Below, piece after piece: positions 1 to 23,430 of a DNA stretch of 64,000 nt. Under the pieces are notes generated by a model that had not been told where the DNA came from, did not search any database, and was given only the letters and a program-made list of their open reading frames with translations. The stretch lies in NCBI GenBank assembly GCA_964023275.1, contig OZ029915.1:41285238-41349237 (forward strand). Direction: 5' to 3'. The position numbers and the translations under genes were made by a program. Each line of letters begins with the position of its first letter. Within the stretch, counting starts at the first letter, position 1. This stretch comes from Norana najaformis (lineage: Eukaryota > Annelida > Clitellata > Crassiclitellata > Hormogastridae).

Positions 1-222
1 AGCATCTAGGTCTGCAGTCCAATTCTCCCCACACCAAATAAATTTGTTTCTGATTCCTGCACTTTTAGATCTATTAACTGCATTTTTTACACAGTATATA
101 TGCGCTTGCTTTATGTAGTCTTGTCTTAGATTCTACAGGTTCTAGAACAGATTAAATGAACCACTTCAAAACCATGTTCTGTTACGCTATTTTAAGCTAT
201 GCTGTGATAATGTGAATCAGAC

Positions 223-12813
<12,591 letters not shown>

Positions 12814-13001
12814 AGTGACCGATTCAGAGGAATCAGATGCCGATCATTTCAGTCAACGACTCCGTTTCTCCGATTGACTGACGCAGGCGCAAATGATGCA
12901 GACAACGGAACAAGACAACGATCGACGTTTGCCCTGCTATTGTAAGGCAGTTTGAAACCCCTCCGACTGAATCCATTTGCCTTTCTTAGTCCAACTAAAC
13001 C

Positions 13002-13007
13002 TTTATA
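13002..13007 (-). promoter_or_regulatory. candidate TATA box of the SVEP1-like gene
   Basis: On the minus strand this reads TATAAA within CATATAAAGG, about 190 bp upstream of the ATG at 12813. A start site near 12970 would give a 5' UTR of about 160 bp. Position and sequence fit a core promoter, but no start-site data exist here, so this is inference. Confidence 0.35.
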
Positions 13008-13589
13008 TGAGAGTAACATCAGTTGTAATGCAAAAGCCAAATTAATCAGACGTCATCGCAGGCAAAATGTCTGCTTATGAACTGTGTTCGAATCAGTCCA
13101 TCAGCTCGGTCCCTGGCATTCAACGACGAGGCACGTACCCATCTAAGGCATCCACAGATCACGCCAAAGGCTTCTTTGCCTCAAAAGCTGCAACTACAGT
13201 GAAGCGATTGTCAGTGAGCAATGGCAACAAACTGCAGCAGATGTGCGGATCTTGGAGGAAATCTCCGACCTCAAGAACTAGATGTTGTGCCTCGGAATGC
13301 CAATGACGACGTTGCCTATCTGCCGTGAAACCGACATTATATAACGGACTCGGTGGCGGGTCTCTCGACGTTCTACAGATTCAGAGGAGTCGATCCTCGT
13401 CGGCCAATAACGACCGAATAAAAATCATTTCTTGGTGTCTTCGTCAAGGGTCTGCGCGTCGTTGTCGCGATCTCGAGCGGCCCTTGTGAGCAGACAGTTC
13501 GTAGTATATCGTTGAAACGCGATACCGTGATTTGCGGCCAATGAAGAGCAAGCGACCTAATCTACCGAACGCCGCTCGTTAAATCTCTA

Positions 13590-14285
13590 TTCGCCCCAAC
13601 GTCCCTCCATTCATCCCTCCCTTCGATCCTCCAACCCTCCCGTAAGTCTGTATCCGTTCAAGTGGCTTAATGCATTGCCTTCGATAACGACGTACGAGAT
13701 CGTCTCTCTCTCCCCCTTTCCCTCTCTTCCTCCTCACCTCGCTCGTTCCTGCTTCTCTGTCCATCTCTTTCCTCCTTGTCTATCTCCTACCATCCCCACT
13801 ACCATCTACGTTTGTTCATTCGTTCTTTCGTTTCTTCCTTCGTTCCTTCATTCCTTCTTCCTTTCTCCATTCATGCTTCCTTCTTTCATTCTATCACCTG
13901 ATCTTTAAATCGCTGGTTTCTTCTTAGTGTTACTTCTCTTTCGCTAGTTCCTCTTCTTTCTTTTATTCTATTTCTCTTCCTTCCTTGTTTTATTCCTTTT
14001 AGTAATTCTTTCCATCTTTGCTCTTTCGTTGCTTCTTCTTGTTTTCCGTCTCTCTTCCGTCATTTATTCCGTCGTTCCTTCTTTCCTTGATTCTTTCCCT
14101 CCGTATTTCCTTCTTCTTCTCTGCCTTCTTTCATTCCCTTACTCCCCAAGTACTCTATTCTCCGTCCTCCCTCTCTCACTCCTTCCCTTGCTTCCTTGCT
14201 CCCTCGCTCCCTCTCTCTGTCTCTGTCTCCCTCTTACTCTACTTCTTCATCTGTATCTCTCTCCCTGTCTTGTTTCCTAGGCCTA
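13590..14285 (+). repeat. pyrimidine-rich (CTTC/CTTT) tract
   Basis: About 700 bp of imperfect CTTCCTT, TTCC and TCTC sequence with few purines. The Ser/Phe/Leu/Pro-rich ORFs in it are compositional artefacts. Confidence 0.85.
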
Positions 14286-15010
14286 GTTTTCTCCCGTGTT
14301 CGCAACAAGTGAGCAGAAATTGAAGGGCGTGGTGGAGTACAGATCTACACTTCCAGGCAAAGGTAGGCAAGGCAGAGATTGGGAGCGACTGCATGCGGTT
14401 GGCAACTTGCCTTTAGGGGCGGAGGACTAGGGAGATCTAAATATATGGGAGGAAGCTCCACCAGGCGTGATTTCTTTGTTCTTTCACTTCACCTGTTATC
14501 TCTCCTCGCAACTTTTAACGATTGTCTTTATCGACTCAGAAAGAAACATAATCAAGTGATCATAAAGTGTCAAATGACGAAACATCTAGCGGAATCTTAA
14601 ATGCCAAACAAAAACAATCTATCTTAAACAGCGAACCAGAAAACTGGCCGATTAAATAATTTCTATTTTCACGAAATCGTCGGCCAGAAATGTTGTGGTG
14701 TGGGCCTAGTTGAACTGCATCAGACATTTTTTAAGATTATAGGCCCACTTAAGGCCTACAGGATATAATACTGAGGTTCTACAAATCAATGGTGAGGCCA
14801 CAGTTAGGATACCTCTTTCGCTGATCCTATCCTGACACCCCTTCTTCCTCTTATCTCTCTCTCCTCTCCAACCCCAAACACCACTCCTCGTAGCTGCCAC
14901 GCTGTCTCTCCATCTGACTTTTGGATCTTGACCTGGAACCGAACCCTTTTGCCTATCGATTTTGTTTTGACTGAGCGCCTGTAAATAAGCTGGTCCCCGC
15001 GGCGCGGCTT

Positions 15011-15420
15011 TTGTTGGGCGCTGTAGAAATCTTGAGATTACGATTACGATGGAATCCATATCTGAAACTTGACATAGAACAAGTGGAGAAAATGCAGAGG
15101 AAAGCTACTAAAATGATTTGGGGTTATAAAAATCTGAACTATGAAAAAGGAATGAAAAGGTGTGCGCTAACAACATTAGAGAAAAAAAGGAGCATAGGAG
15201 ACCTAACTGAAGTTTATAAGATTATCATTGGAAAGGAGGCAGTGCAGAGGGAGAGGTTCTTTGAATTAGCACCAAACAAGGCGAATTGGAACCACAGATA
15301 TAAGTTATTTAAGAAACCGAAAGGAACATTAGGGCAGAAGTACTTTAGTGCAAGAGTTTTAGTCCTGGGGAATGGTTTAGAGATAGTACTTTTCAGTGGA
15401 CACTATCACAGCTTTTAAGA
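15011..15420 (+). pseudogene. LINE reverse transcriptase C-terminal fragment
   Basis: The reading frame has the pattern IEQVEKMQRKATKMIWGY..., LTTLEKKRSIGDLTEVYKII and LFKKPKGTLGQKYFSARV. This is the stretch just after the polymerase domain in CR1/Jockey-type non-LTR retrotransposons (family pattern: LERVQRRATK...L..LE.RR.RGDL...YKI). Only about 120 residues remain, then the frame breaks where the sequence enters a minisatellite. The 5' part is missing, and the preceding 14920-15010 resembles other retroposon 3' ends, suggesting nested insertions. Confidence 0.75.
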
Positions 15421-15692
15421 AGAAGCTAGGAAGAAAAGAAGCTAGGAAGGAAAGAAGCTAGGAAGGAAAGAAGCTAGGAAGGAAAGAAGCTAGGAAGGAA
15501 AGAAGCTAGGAAGGAAAGAAGGTAGGAAGGAAAGAAGCTAGGAAGGAAAGAAGGTAGGAAGGAAAGAAGGTAGGAAGGAAAGAAGCTAGGAAGGAAAGAA
15601 GCTAGGAAGGAAAGATAAGCTACTTTTCAGTGGAACACTATCACAGCTTTTAAGAAGAAGCTAGGAAGGAAAGAAGCTAGGAAGGATTGGCT
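15409..15692 (+). repeat. minisatellite of 14-bp unit derived from LINE coding sequence
   Basis: About 15-20 head-to-tail copies of 'aagctaggaaggaa' (variants 'aaggtaggaaggaa'). The first copy continues the LINE codons for a Lys-rich C-terminus. The segment 'acttttcagtgga(a)cactatcacagcttttaagaagaagctagg' occurs both before the array (15388) and inside it (15625), so a larger duplication also took place. Confidence 0.88.
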
Positions 15693-17124
15693 ATTAAACA
15701 TTCCTAGTCAATTTGCAGTGGTTATTTAGTGCAGATTACATGTCTTCTGTACCAATTGAAACTCCTGTTATGTTATGTAATATTACTTCCTTTATTTCTT
15801 CCTTCTTTCTGTCCCTCCTATCTTTCTTTCCTTCTTCCTTTTTCTATCTTTTATTTTTTCTTTATTCTTAATTTAGTATCCACCACTCCTTCCTCCTTCT
15901 TTTCTTCCTTCCTTCCTTCGTTCGACGGTCATGTTCTTTGATAAGATGGCGACCCGATGACCTTTCAACTCTGATCTCGAATAACCAACCAGCTCCAGGT
16001 TCGTGATTTCCTAACAGATGGAAATGCAACCCTCTCCCCTTTCCCCTCAGCTCAATTCCTTCCGTCATTGTTCCTAAATCACATGCATTTCCTCCTAAAT
16101 GCCATACTTCCCTTTCCAGGTGACCATTGACACCGATTTCTTGTCTCTGTTTTGCATTATTTTTGTCAAACGCAGCCTACCTTCCGGTATCTACTTTTTT
16201 TTAGCACAAACCTATCTAGTGGCCAGTTAGGCTACTGAAATGCTATAGCAGACATATCTTAAGGTTTTCATAATACTAACGTTGTTTAGAACTGGATCTT
16301 TTAATTTTACTATGTAACTAAGCAGTTATTTTCAATTGATTAGACCCTTTCAACACAGGGCAGTTTAATTTGGCGCAGTTTTGCCTATCTTCCATTAATT
16401 GCCTAATAGTAAGAACCATATTAATAGTAATTAATATTAACTAAAGTAACTAATATTAATATTGACTTCTAAGCCTATAACCATTATAATAAAATAACTA
16501 AAATAAAACATATTGTCTTCGCATGACATCAGGAGATGCAACGTGTTGCATGCTGAACAGTTTTGATGAACGAGTTACTCGTAACTATAGAGTAATCATA
16601 AGTGGTAGTAGTGTCCTTTTTAACAACATCTCATGGCTGTCAGGACCGTTGTTGTCGCCCTCATCTACACTTAAGATAAGTTCCGATTGTATTTAACAGA
16701 TGCTCAAGTAGTAGGCCTCTCCATTGTTTCAACGACAGCTTATTAGGCTGCTGCCAGGGCAATTGACATCGTCCCTATCTTACCCCAATTCAGAATAATA
16801 AAACAAAAAGCTAAAGCGTACATTTAAGAAGTTTATGTCAGCTCTTATAAGTGTGTTCGCCGCTTTTTAAAAGAATGCAGAAGTAGATTTCACACAAATT
16901 GCGACTGTTATTCACCATTTTAATTCAATGGTCAGCCATATGTTGCTTCGCACCAAGCTGAAGACTTAATACAAAGTATGAACACTGGTAATGATTAAAA
17001 ATGGTCGCGATAAGAACAACGATAATTATCCATATTCATACTATGCCATCAAACATCCAGAACTATCGCCATAGTCACAGTCATTATGGGCTAACTTGAT
17101 TAACAACGGTGGACATTACAGACA

Positions 17125-17345
17125 TGGTGGGTGGTCTAATCGATTAGCAAGCTGGGTCTGTAATCGAAAGCTTCAGAGTTTGCGCCTGCCAAATGGATTC
17201 CGTGTAACGATCCTGGGTAAGCTGTTCGCCCACACGTGTGTCTGTCAGCTGGGTAGTAAACGGCTGTCCAGTACCTTGGGATTCGTTCATTGCCGACTCA
17301 AGAGCCGAAGAGCGGGAAATAAGCGCCTCCCCCAAAGTTCAACTA
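17125..17345 (+). repeat. possible tRNA-derived SINE, family 3
   Basis: Head 'gtggtctaatcgattagcaagctgggtctgtaatcgaaag' resembles a tRNA D-arm to anticodon-arm region (A box 'tggtctaatcgattagcaagc'), followed by 'gggtaagctgttcgcccacacgtg'. The B box is weak. I saw no second copy in the window, so the call rests on tRNA resemblance alone. Confidence 0.35.
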
Positions 17346-17994
17346 GGGACATTCAAGCTTTACCGTACTTACAGTGTAGGCAGGAAAGGCCTTCTAATAG
17401 GATCATGCAGCCTATAGAGCCGATGCAAATGGTCAGCGTGCACTCCAGAACTAGTGCTTCTAGACATAAACAAAGCGACCACAAAGACTATCAGAGGGCG
17501 TTACTGCGTTACTAGCCGTTGTTTCTTGTCATTCTTCTTTACTTAAATTCAGAAGCAGGTAAATAAAATAGCAACAGCACATCTAAAAATAAAAGACAGA
17601 ACTCGATCAAATGATAAACTACGACAGAACTTCCATTGTAACTACTTCAGCAGAAAAATGACTGCATAGCACGAAGCTACTGCTATACTGTCGTAAGTAT
17701 TGTGAACAGAACGCCCATTATAATGTGTAATTCGGCCTATATAGTATACTTTTATATTATGCTTAATATATAATATCAATAATATATTATATATTGTATG
17801 ATATTATAATTTTTGATAACTATTATGACTATAATTACATATTATAATTGTCATAATAAGCCTAACAGTTGAGCACAGATAGCTTATAGTTTACAAAGTA
17901 CCACATTTAAATCAACCGACCTATCTCTGTTCCATGCTTAACCGTCATTCCAGCAAATATTGCATTTGATCAATGTTGTCCCTCGTACCAGAAC

Positions 17995-18290
17995 AATGTT
18001 GAGTTCTAGTGTGCTGTCGGTTGCTGGTCCACGGTTTTGGAATTTGCTGCCAAGTTCTATTCGTTCTGTCAGTTCTGTGATGTCATTCAGGTCTAAACTT
18101 AAGGCTCATCTGTTTCAACTTGCTTACCCACCATAGTCTAACTTCTGGTTTCTCTGACCTATAGGAATTCGACCTGGCTTCTCCAATGGATCATGAGTTT
18201 GATTACGATTTCACTTGAAGCGACCATCGATTGATGCCTTGGACATTGTGATAACGACGCTATAGGTGTCATTAGATTAGATTAGACTAC
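17995..18290 (+). pseudogene. LINE ORF2 C-terminus plus 3' UTR
   Basis: The translated pattern is SSVLSVAGPRFWNLLPSSIR, SVMSFRSKLKAHLF then stop. This matches the terminal part of CR1-like LINE ORF2 (family pattern SVAxPRLWNSLPxxxR...FKxxLKTHLF). The 3' UTR holds 'gaccatcgattgatgcc' and ends in a 'gattagatta' tandem tail, a usual LINE 3' terminus. It is 5'-truncated. Confidence 0.72.
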
Positions 18291-19384
18291 TGTCAGCCGT
18301 TGAAGCTGCAATGATAAACTCGGCTGTAAATCCACAGCTACATGAAATCAATGGAAGAATGGAAGAAGTAAAGATAGACTTTTCATGTTGTTCCAAACTT
18401 CCCAAATGTATCTTATCTCGCTGTCTGATTTAATCTAATCTAGCCTATATAATATGATCTAATCTATGTGTGTACGTGTGTCTGTGCGTATGTGTGAATG
18501 TGCATGTATGTATGCATGTACCGGTATGTATGTATGTATGCATGTATGTATAGCATTCATGAGTATGTGTCTATGTGTGCATAGGTTATAATTTCTTTTA
18601 GTATATCACTGTTAACCTGATTGTATGATGTCTTGATGTCTTTTCGTGTTCTCTCTTGCTCACATTCGTTCGCTCATGTTTTAGTGGCGCACTCTAGCGA
18701 ACAGTGCTATTCGTTCACTGGCTGATTTTTCTAAGTCCATAGACTAAACGTGGTCATCATACTGAAATGAGAAGTAGAGAAGAGGTCAGAGAGAGGGATG
18801 GAGGGGCCCCCATGACGACGATCAGGCCATCTGTCACAATATACTCAATATTTTAAGCCTTACCTGGTGAGCGTATACCTTAATGATTGGCTGGAATGAA
18901 GGATGGGCTGTCGTTCACGGTCTCCGAGTAGGAGGCTGACTGTGTAGAGGGTCTGACGTCAGTCGTTGTGCGACAAAACGAGGTGAAGAAGAATTCGGAG
19001 AATTTGAAGGAGGTTTCGGTTGGACGAATGGGAGAAGCGAGGCCGTGTGAGGTGTGAAGGGAAGTGGAGGAAGCTGGACCATGCAAAAATGCTTCACTTT
19101 CGCTAGTCTCTGCCTTCGTACGTGCTGAGAGAACGAACAGAATCGTACGGAACGGTCATTTTAGTAGAAGGGGCAGTGAGATGGGTGGCTCCAGGCGTAG
19201 AACTGGGATAGGGCAACTTTATGTCCAGACCGCGACCGCCACATATATACGGTAGTTTACAAGGCTGTTCAGTGCTTAATTGAAAAGTCTGTGCCTCAGT
19301 TGTATATTTGGTTTTAAAAAAAATGATAATTTTATTTATACACCGGGAGAGTTGCGAGAGAGTTTTGTGCAGTTGTGTAGGTGG

Positions 19385-19500
19385 CTACGTTGCCTATCGA
19401 TTTTGTTTTGACTGATCGCCTGTGTATAATTGGTTTCCGCAACTTAGCTTTCACTGGGTGCTGTAGAAATCTCGAGTTTACGATTACGATTACGATTAGT
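19385..19500 (+). repeat. retroposon 3' tail ending (GATTAC)n
   Basis: It matches 14953-15052 over 'tgcctatcgattttgttttgactga-cgcctgt' and 'gggcgctgtagaaatctcgag', and ends in repeated 'gattac'. Same family as the reverse copy at 11908-11980. Confidence 0.55.
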
Positions 19501-20334
19501 TATTCTTACAGGTTCTCATGTGTGTGAATTTAGACTGCAGTGCTGGAGGTCTTGGAAGTGGAGCCTGCTGTATATGAGCCGGAAAGTGGAGAAGGCAGGT
19601 GGGGAATCCTCTACTGGTTGACAAGTGTCGCGGAACAAGTTTGTGGCAGCAACAGATAGAATTCTAAACCAGTCAAGTGTAGTGTTTCCTGGATTAGTCG
19701 AGGACTAGCGCAGCTGTGACCACGTCGGATACTCAGCGTCCGTACAAATTGTTGTTTATGGGTTCCATGAGACTTTGTGGTGTTGTTCGATGTCTTTTGT
19801 GTGCAAGAGTATAACAGATATCGTTGATTACGGTCGAGGACGAGTCGATGTAAGTAGGTGTTTCTAAATGACTTTGCAAAGAGATTGATTCAAACAAACA
19901 ATTTAGGCATTTGTTACTTAATTGTAAATAAACTCGTGACTCTATGGCATACGCCAATGGGTAGCGCTGCCATCATAGACAGACTTACGTGCTTTCGTCC
20001 GCATGGTAAAGGCATGGACAGTTTCAGATAATTAAGACATTCCAGAACTCACTTCCGATGACACTTCGTTATGGTAAAGTCAAAAATTTTAAAATTAACA
20101 CTTAAAATTTATAAAGCAACACTTAAAACCTAATTGCAGGGCACCAACGCTGCCTCGAATCAGAGGGGATGCCCAGAGGAAGATCATGAAGACCAAAATT
20201 CGGTTGCCAGGAGACCAGAGAGAAAAGGAGACAGAAGATCTGCTACGATAGTCTGTGTAATGTATGAGAGAAATTTGTGTACGGCGGATTGAGTGGATCA
20301 TAGTAAGACCGAATTTTCGTTACATTACTGTTAT

Positions 20335-20475
20335 TATTTCTTTCTTTATTAAGCGGCACTATCTACTGTCTAATGACTAAGCATCAGTCGATGGCGCTGA
20401 ACAATTGTGAATGAAGGACTTGCTTAAGGTACCTACACGTTAATCGTAACAGAGGAGGCTCGAACCCATACTCTC
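20335..20475 (-). repeat. tRNA-derived SINE, family 1 (reverse)
   Basis: It contains, in reverse order, the tail 'gactaagcatcagtcgatggcgctga', the body near 'gaatgaaggacttgcttaagg' and the B-box complement 'aggctcgaaccc'. Confidence 0.65.
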
Positions 20476-21727
20476 GCAACAGGACAAATCCATAAGAGAC
20501 CAAACACACACGGGATCGGACTAAAACCAGACGAGTCTACTTCTCCTATGAAATAAGCTGGGGAATCAGAATAAGAAATCAAGCAGGAAAGATAATTATA
20601 ACTGAGATTTAGATGCAGATCTGGATTGGTCTAGAGCACGATCTAATGCAAACTCAACAAAGCAAAAAATTCTAGACGACACAAAGTTCAGTCACGCAGG
20701 AAGTCTAATCAAAGTGAATGATTAAATCTCGGTCTCCAAATGCTAGAGAACAGATGGTCAACGCGGCCAAGCTGTTGTGAAGTTCTTCATTTCCTTTTAA
20801 AATTGGTTATATAAGAGCAAGTTAGGTCGATGTCAACGACACTGGCAGCCATACGATGACACCAAACATTCAATGCTACAATGCTGTCCTCATACGCCTT
20901 TAAACCGGCGCTATAAAATCATTAATGACATTTCAACGCCAGCTAATTCGGTACCGAGGCGTCGGTAAATGTAAATGAAGATAAATGCCAGCCTCATCAA
21001 ATTAAAGGATTAGATCTGCCTTTTAACTTAATAAAACTGATGCAATCCGCCTCGCCGGGATATTACCCTTTGACATGAACCAACGACTTCTGTTACATAT
21101 GTATTGTTGATATATACATATATGTGTGTGTATATGTATATATTATAACCAAGCGACGTCTTACATATAACGACGCTTCAGACAATTGTAATAATAACAA
21201 TAACAAGGACGTTCGCCACCATCACTTGCCCATGTTTTTGTGACGGTGGCCTTGGAGACCAGCGGTGCCTGGAGCAAGGAAGGTCTGGAGTTCATCTCAG
21301 AATTGGGCAGCCGGGCAGCAGATGCAACCCATGGTCGTCTAGAGACTTCTTACTTGCTCCCGAAGGTTTCGGTGGCTGTTCAACGAGGAAACGCCATCTG
21401 CCTCCCCGGGACATTACCATCATGCCCTGTGCCGTATGGAGATGACGCTTCCAACATTAATAAAAAATTACATATTTTGTAATAACAAAACCAAAACCAA
21501 TAACAATAACAACAACGGGATAAATATAATAATGTATTGTCATCGTCGTCGTCGTTATCATCATCATCATCACAACCACCATCATCTTCATCAACATCAT
21601 CATCATCATTGCAAAATAACACAGCAACAGCAACATTTACAAGAACAAATACAGTTACCACTAAATCGACGACTACCAATATTTCTTATTTTTGTTGTTA
21701 TTACTACAATTATTATTTTGATATTTA

Positions 21728-21880
21728 TCTCGCAACACTATCTAACGACTAAACATCAAGTGAGGATGATAAGCTACTGTTACGAAGGAATTATTGTGCA
21801 CGGTCATCAAACTATGGGAGGCTCGAACCTGCACGCTTTGCATGAAAAGACTGGTTGTCAGCTAATCGGCCACCGTAGCA
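21728..21880 (-). repeat. tRNA-derived SINE, family 1 (reverse, decayed)
   Basis: 'cactatctaacgactaaacatcaag' is the complement of the family tail, and 'gaggctcgaacctgcacgctttgc' with 'cagctaatcggccaccgt' is the complement of the tRNA-like head. The centre is diverged. Confidence 0.6.
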
Positions 21881-23110
21881 CTAAACGAATTTTAAAAATA
21901 ATTTATGGTCCCTCAGTATTTTTAAAATTGTTATTACTTTTGAAATATCCTGTTATGTCCGTATTTCGCAGGAGTTCGTTACTTCGCAGAAAGCCATTAT
22001 GGATTAGAGTTAGCGAAACTAATTACGTAATTATGTGACGTAATTTTAAATGTAGGCCTACCGTTCATGAGCTACAGAAATTAATAATAGTGACTAATTA
22101 CGAAAAGAAACATTTTAGTGCAACTGAAATTTCATAAATTTTGGTTCAAGTTATTCGAGTTTGCGTAAGTGTTCCGTTCCTAGAGACAATTTAACACAGC
22201 TAGAGCCCTCGTGGACTTCAATGCTTTTGTGTGGTCCCAAGTAGGCGTTATATAAATGGTTAGAACAAAACATTGATAGGCTACATCAAGTGATGGCATG
22301 TTCTGATCGCCCTTATCCATAGCTTCCCCTCCTACTGTGCAACAGCTAGCCAGCACTGGCATGTTCTGATCGCTCTCATCATAGCCCTTCGTCATTTTAT
22401 ACTTTAAATTACCAGAATATACAGTACTAGCGTACCAAGCGGTCGGTCTGTTAAGTTAACGACGTGTAGCATAGCACAGGTATTTTCTTCCTTCGACAAG
22501 ACGACATAAATGCACGGCACATGATAATTATAAAAGCCCATCACTGGCTCGGGCATCACCGCGTCAAACAGTATCTTTTAAATCTGTCAATGCCGTGACA
22601 TTTTTGGCCACACATTTTCATTTCTTCATATATTTGTTCACGTATATATACATGTGTATATTTCTGGATATTAATACGATGCCTGCTAGGACCTCTCGAG
22701 AACACTCTTCGCCATTCTAAATGATGTCAGAGTTGAGAACAATAAATTCACCGGCAGGCACTTTATGTTCTAATAGCTCGAATACGCACTCGCGACAGGT
22801 TCTCCATCATACGCATACCAAACCAGCAAACCTTATTCGATTTTAACAGACTTCCTGAGTTCAGAGTTGCTGACCCTCTGATTCAGCGTTGCTTTAAACA
22901 GCAACTTAATGGTTGATTCAAGACAAAATAGGAATATAGTCTTCCCAGACCTGAACCGGTCTAAATGTAGTTCTGTGGTGTCTTTGGAAACACTTGCGAT
23001 AACGAAAGTTACTAATATAACAGTATTGACAGCCCCTGTTAGGTAAATCAACGACGAGGAATGTTGACATATTTAACCGAACGTGCTTCTTCAACGCCTA
23101 CTGGGCTACC

Positions 23111-23430
23111 TTACTGGCTTATAAGGGATGCTTCCGTGCTAGAAAGGTTTATGGTTTCATAGTTAGTTCGTGGATGAGTTACTTCGGATCGAATTAGAGC
23201 AGTGTACTTGACATCTGGCTCAGTTCCTTCAGGTGTGTCTTCCTCTGCCACCGTTGCTGCAGCATGCTCAACGACGACCTCTTCGTAAGCAGAAACCTCC
23301 GGAGACGCCCTTACCGTTGAAAGGGCGATGGATGCAGCGGCGAGATTCATATCGATTTCTGAAGGCCTTTGGGGCAGAGAAATTCCTTTAGAGTGTTCTG
23401 TTTTGAAAGCATAACGCACATTAAGCACAT
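23111..23430 (-). CDS. tyrosine-motif gene, exon 3 (cytoplasmic tail)
   Basis: Starts after GTTACGGAAG in phase 1 and runs to a stop at 23111-23113. The tail is acidic, Ala/Ser/Thr-rich and has no Cys or Trp. It carries Tyr56 (VRYAFK, no motif), Tyr98, Tyr125 and Tyr140. VKYTAL and TNYETI are 15 residues apart (Tyr to Tyr) with TNYETI nearest the C-terminus, the ITIM-then-ITSM order seen in several vertebrate inhibitory receptors. The acceptor is weak in pyrimidines, which lowers confidence in its exact position. Confidence 0.68.

Larger units (their letters stand above)
13100..22800. other. intergenic region between the SVEP1-like gene and the tyrosine-motif gene
   Basis: No convincing exon was found. 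Contents: pyrimidine-rich tract (13590-14285), LINE coding fragment and derived minisatellite (15011-15695), a second pyrimidine tract (15785-15925), SINE-like sequence (17125-17345), LINE 3' end (17995-18290), retroposon tail (19385-19500), two reverse SINEs (20335-20475 and 21728-21880) and an AT-rich stretch near 17745-17865. ORFs here lack domain similarity and splice context. Confidence 0.6.

Noticed and set aside
17096..17515. 139-codon plus-strand ORF
   Set aside because: It overlaps tRNA-like SINE sequence, has an overlapping reverse ORF, and shows no domain pattern.
22833..23051. Minus-strand ORF with a hydrophobic N-terminus just downstream of the tyrosine-motif gene
   Set aside because: 72 codons, no domain, no splice or promoter support, AT-rich composition; probably 3' flank or 3' UTR.
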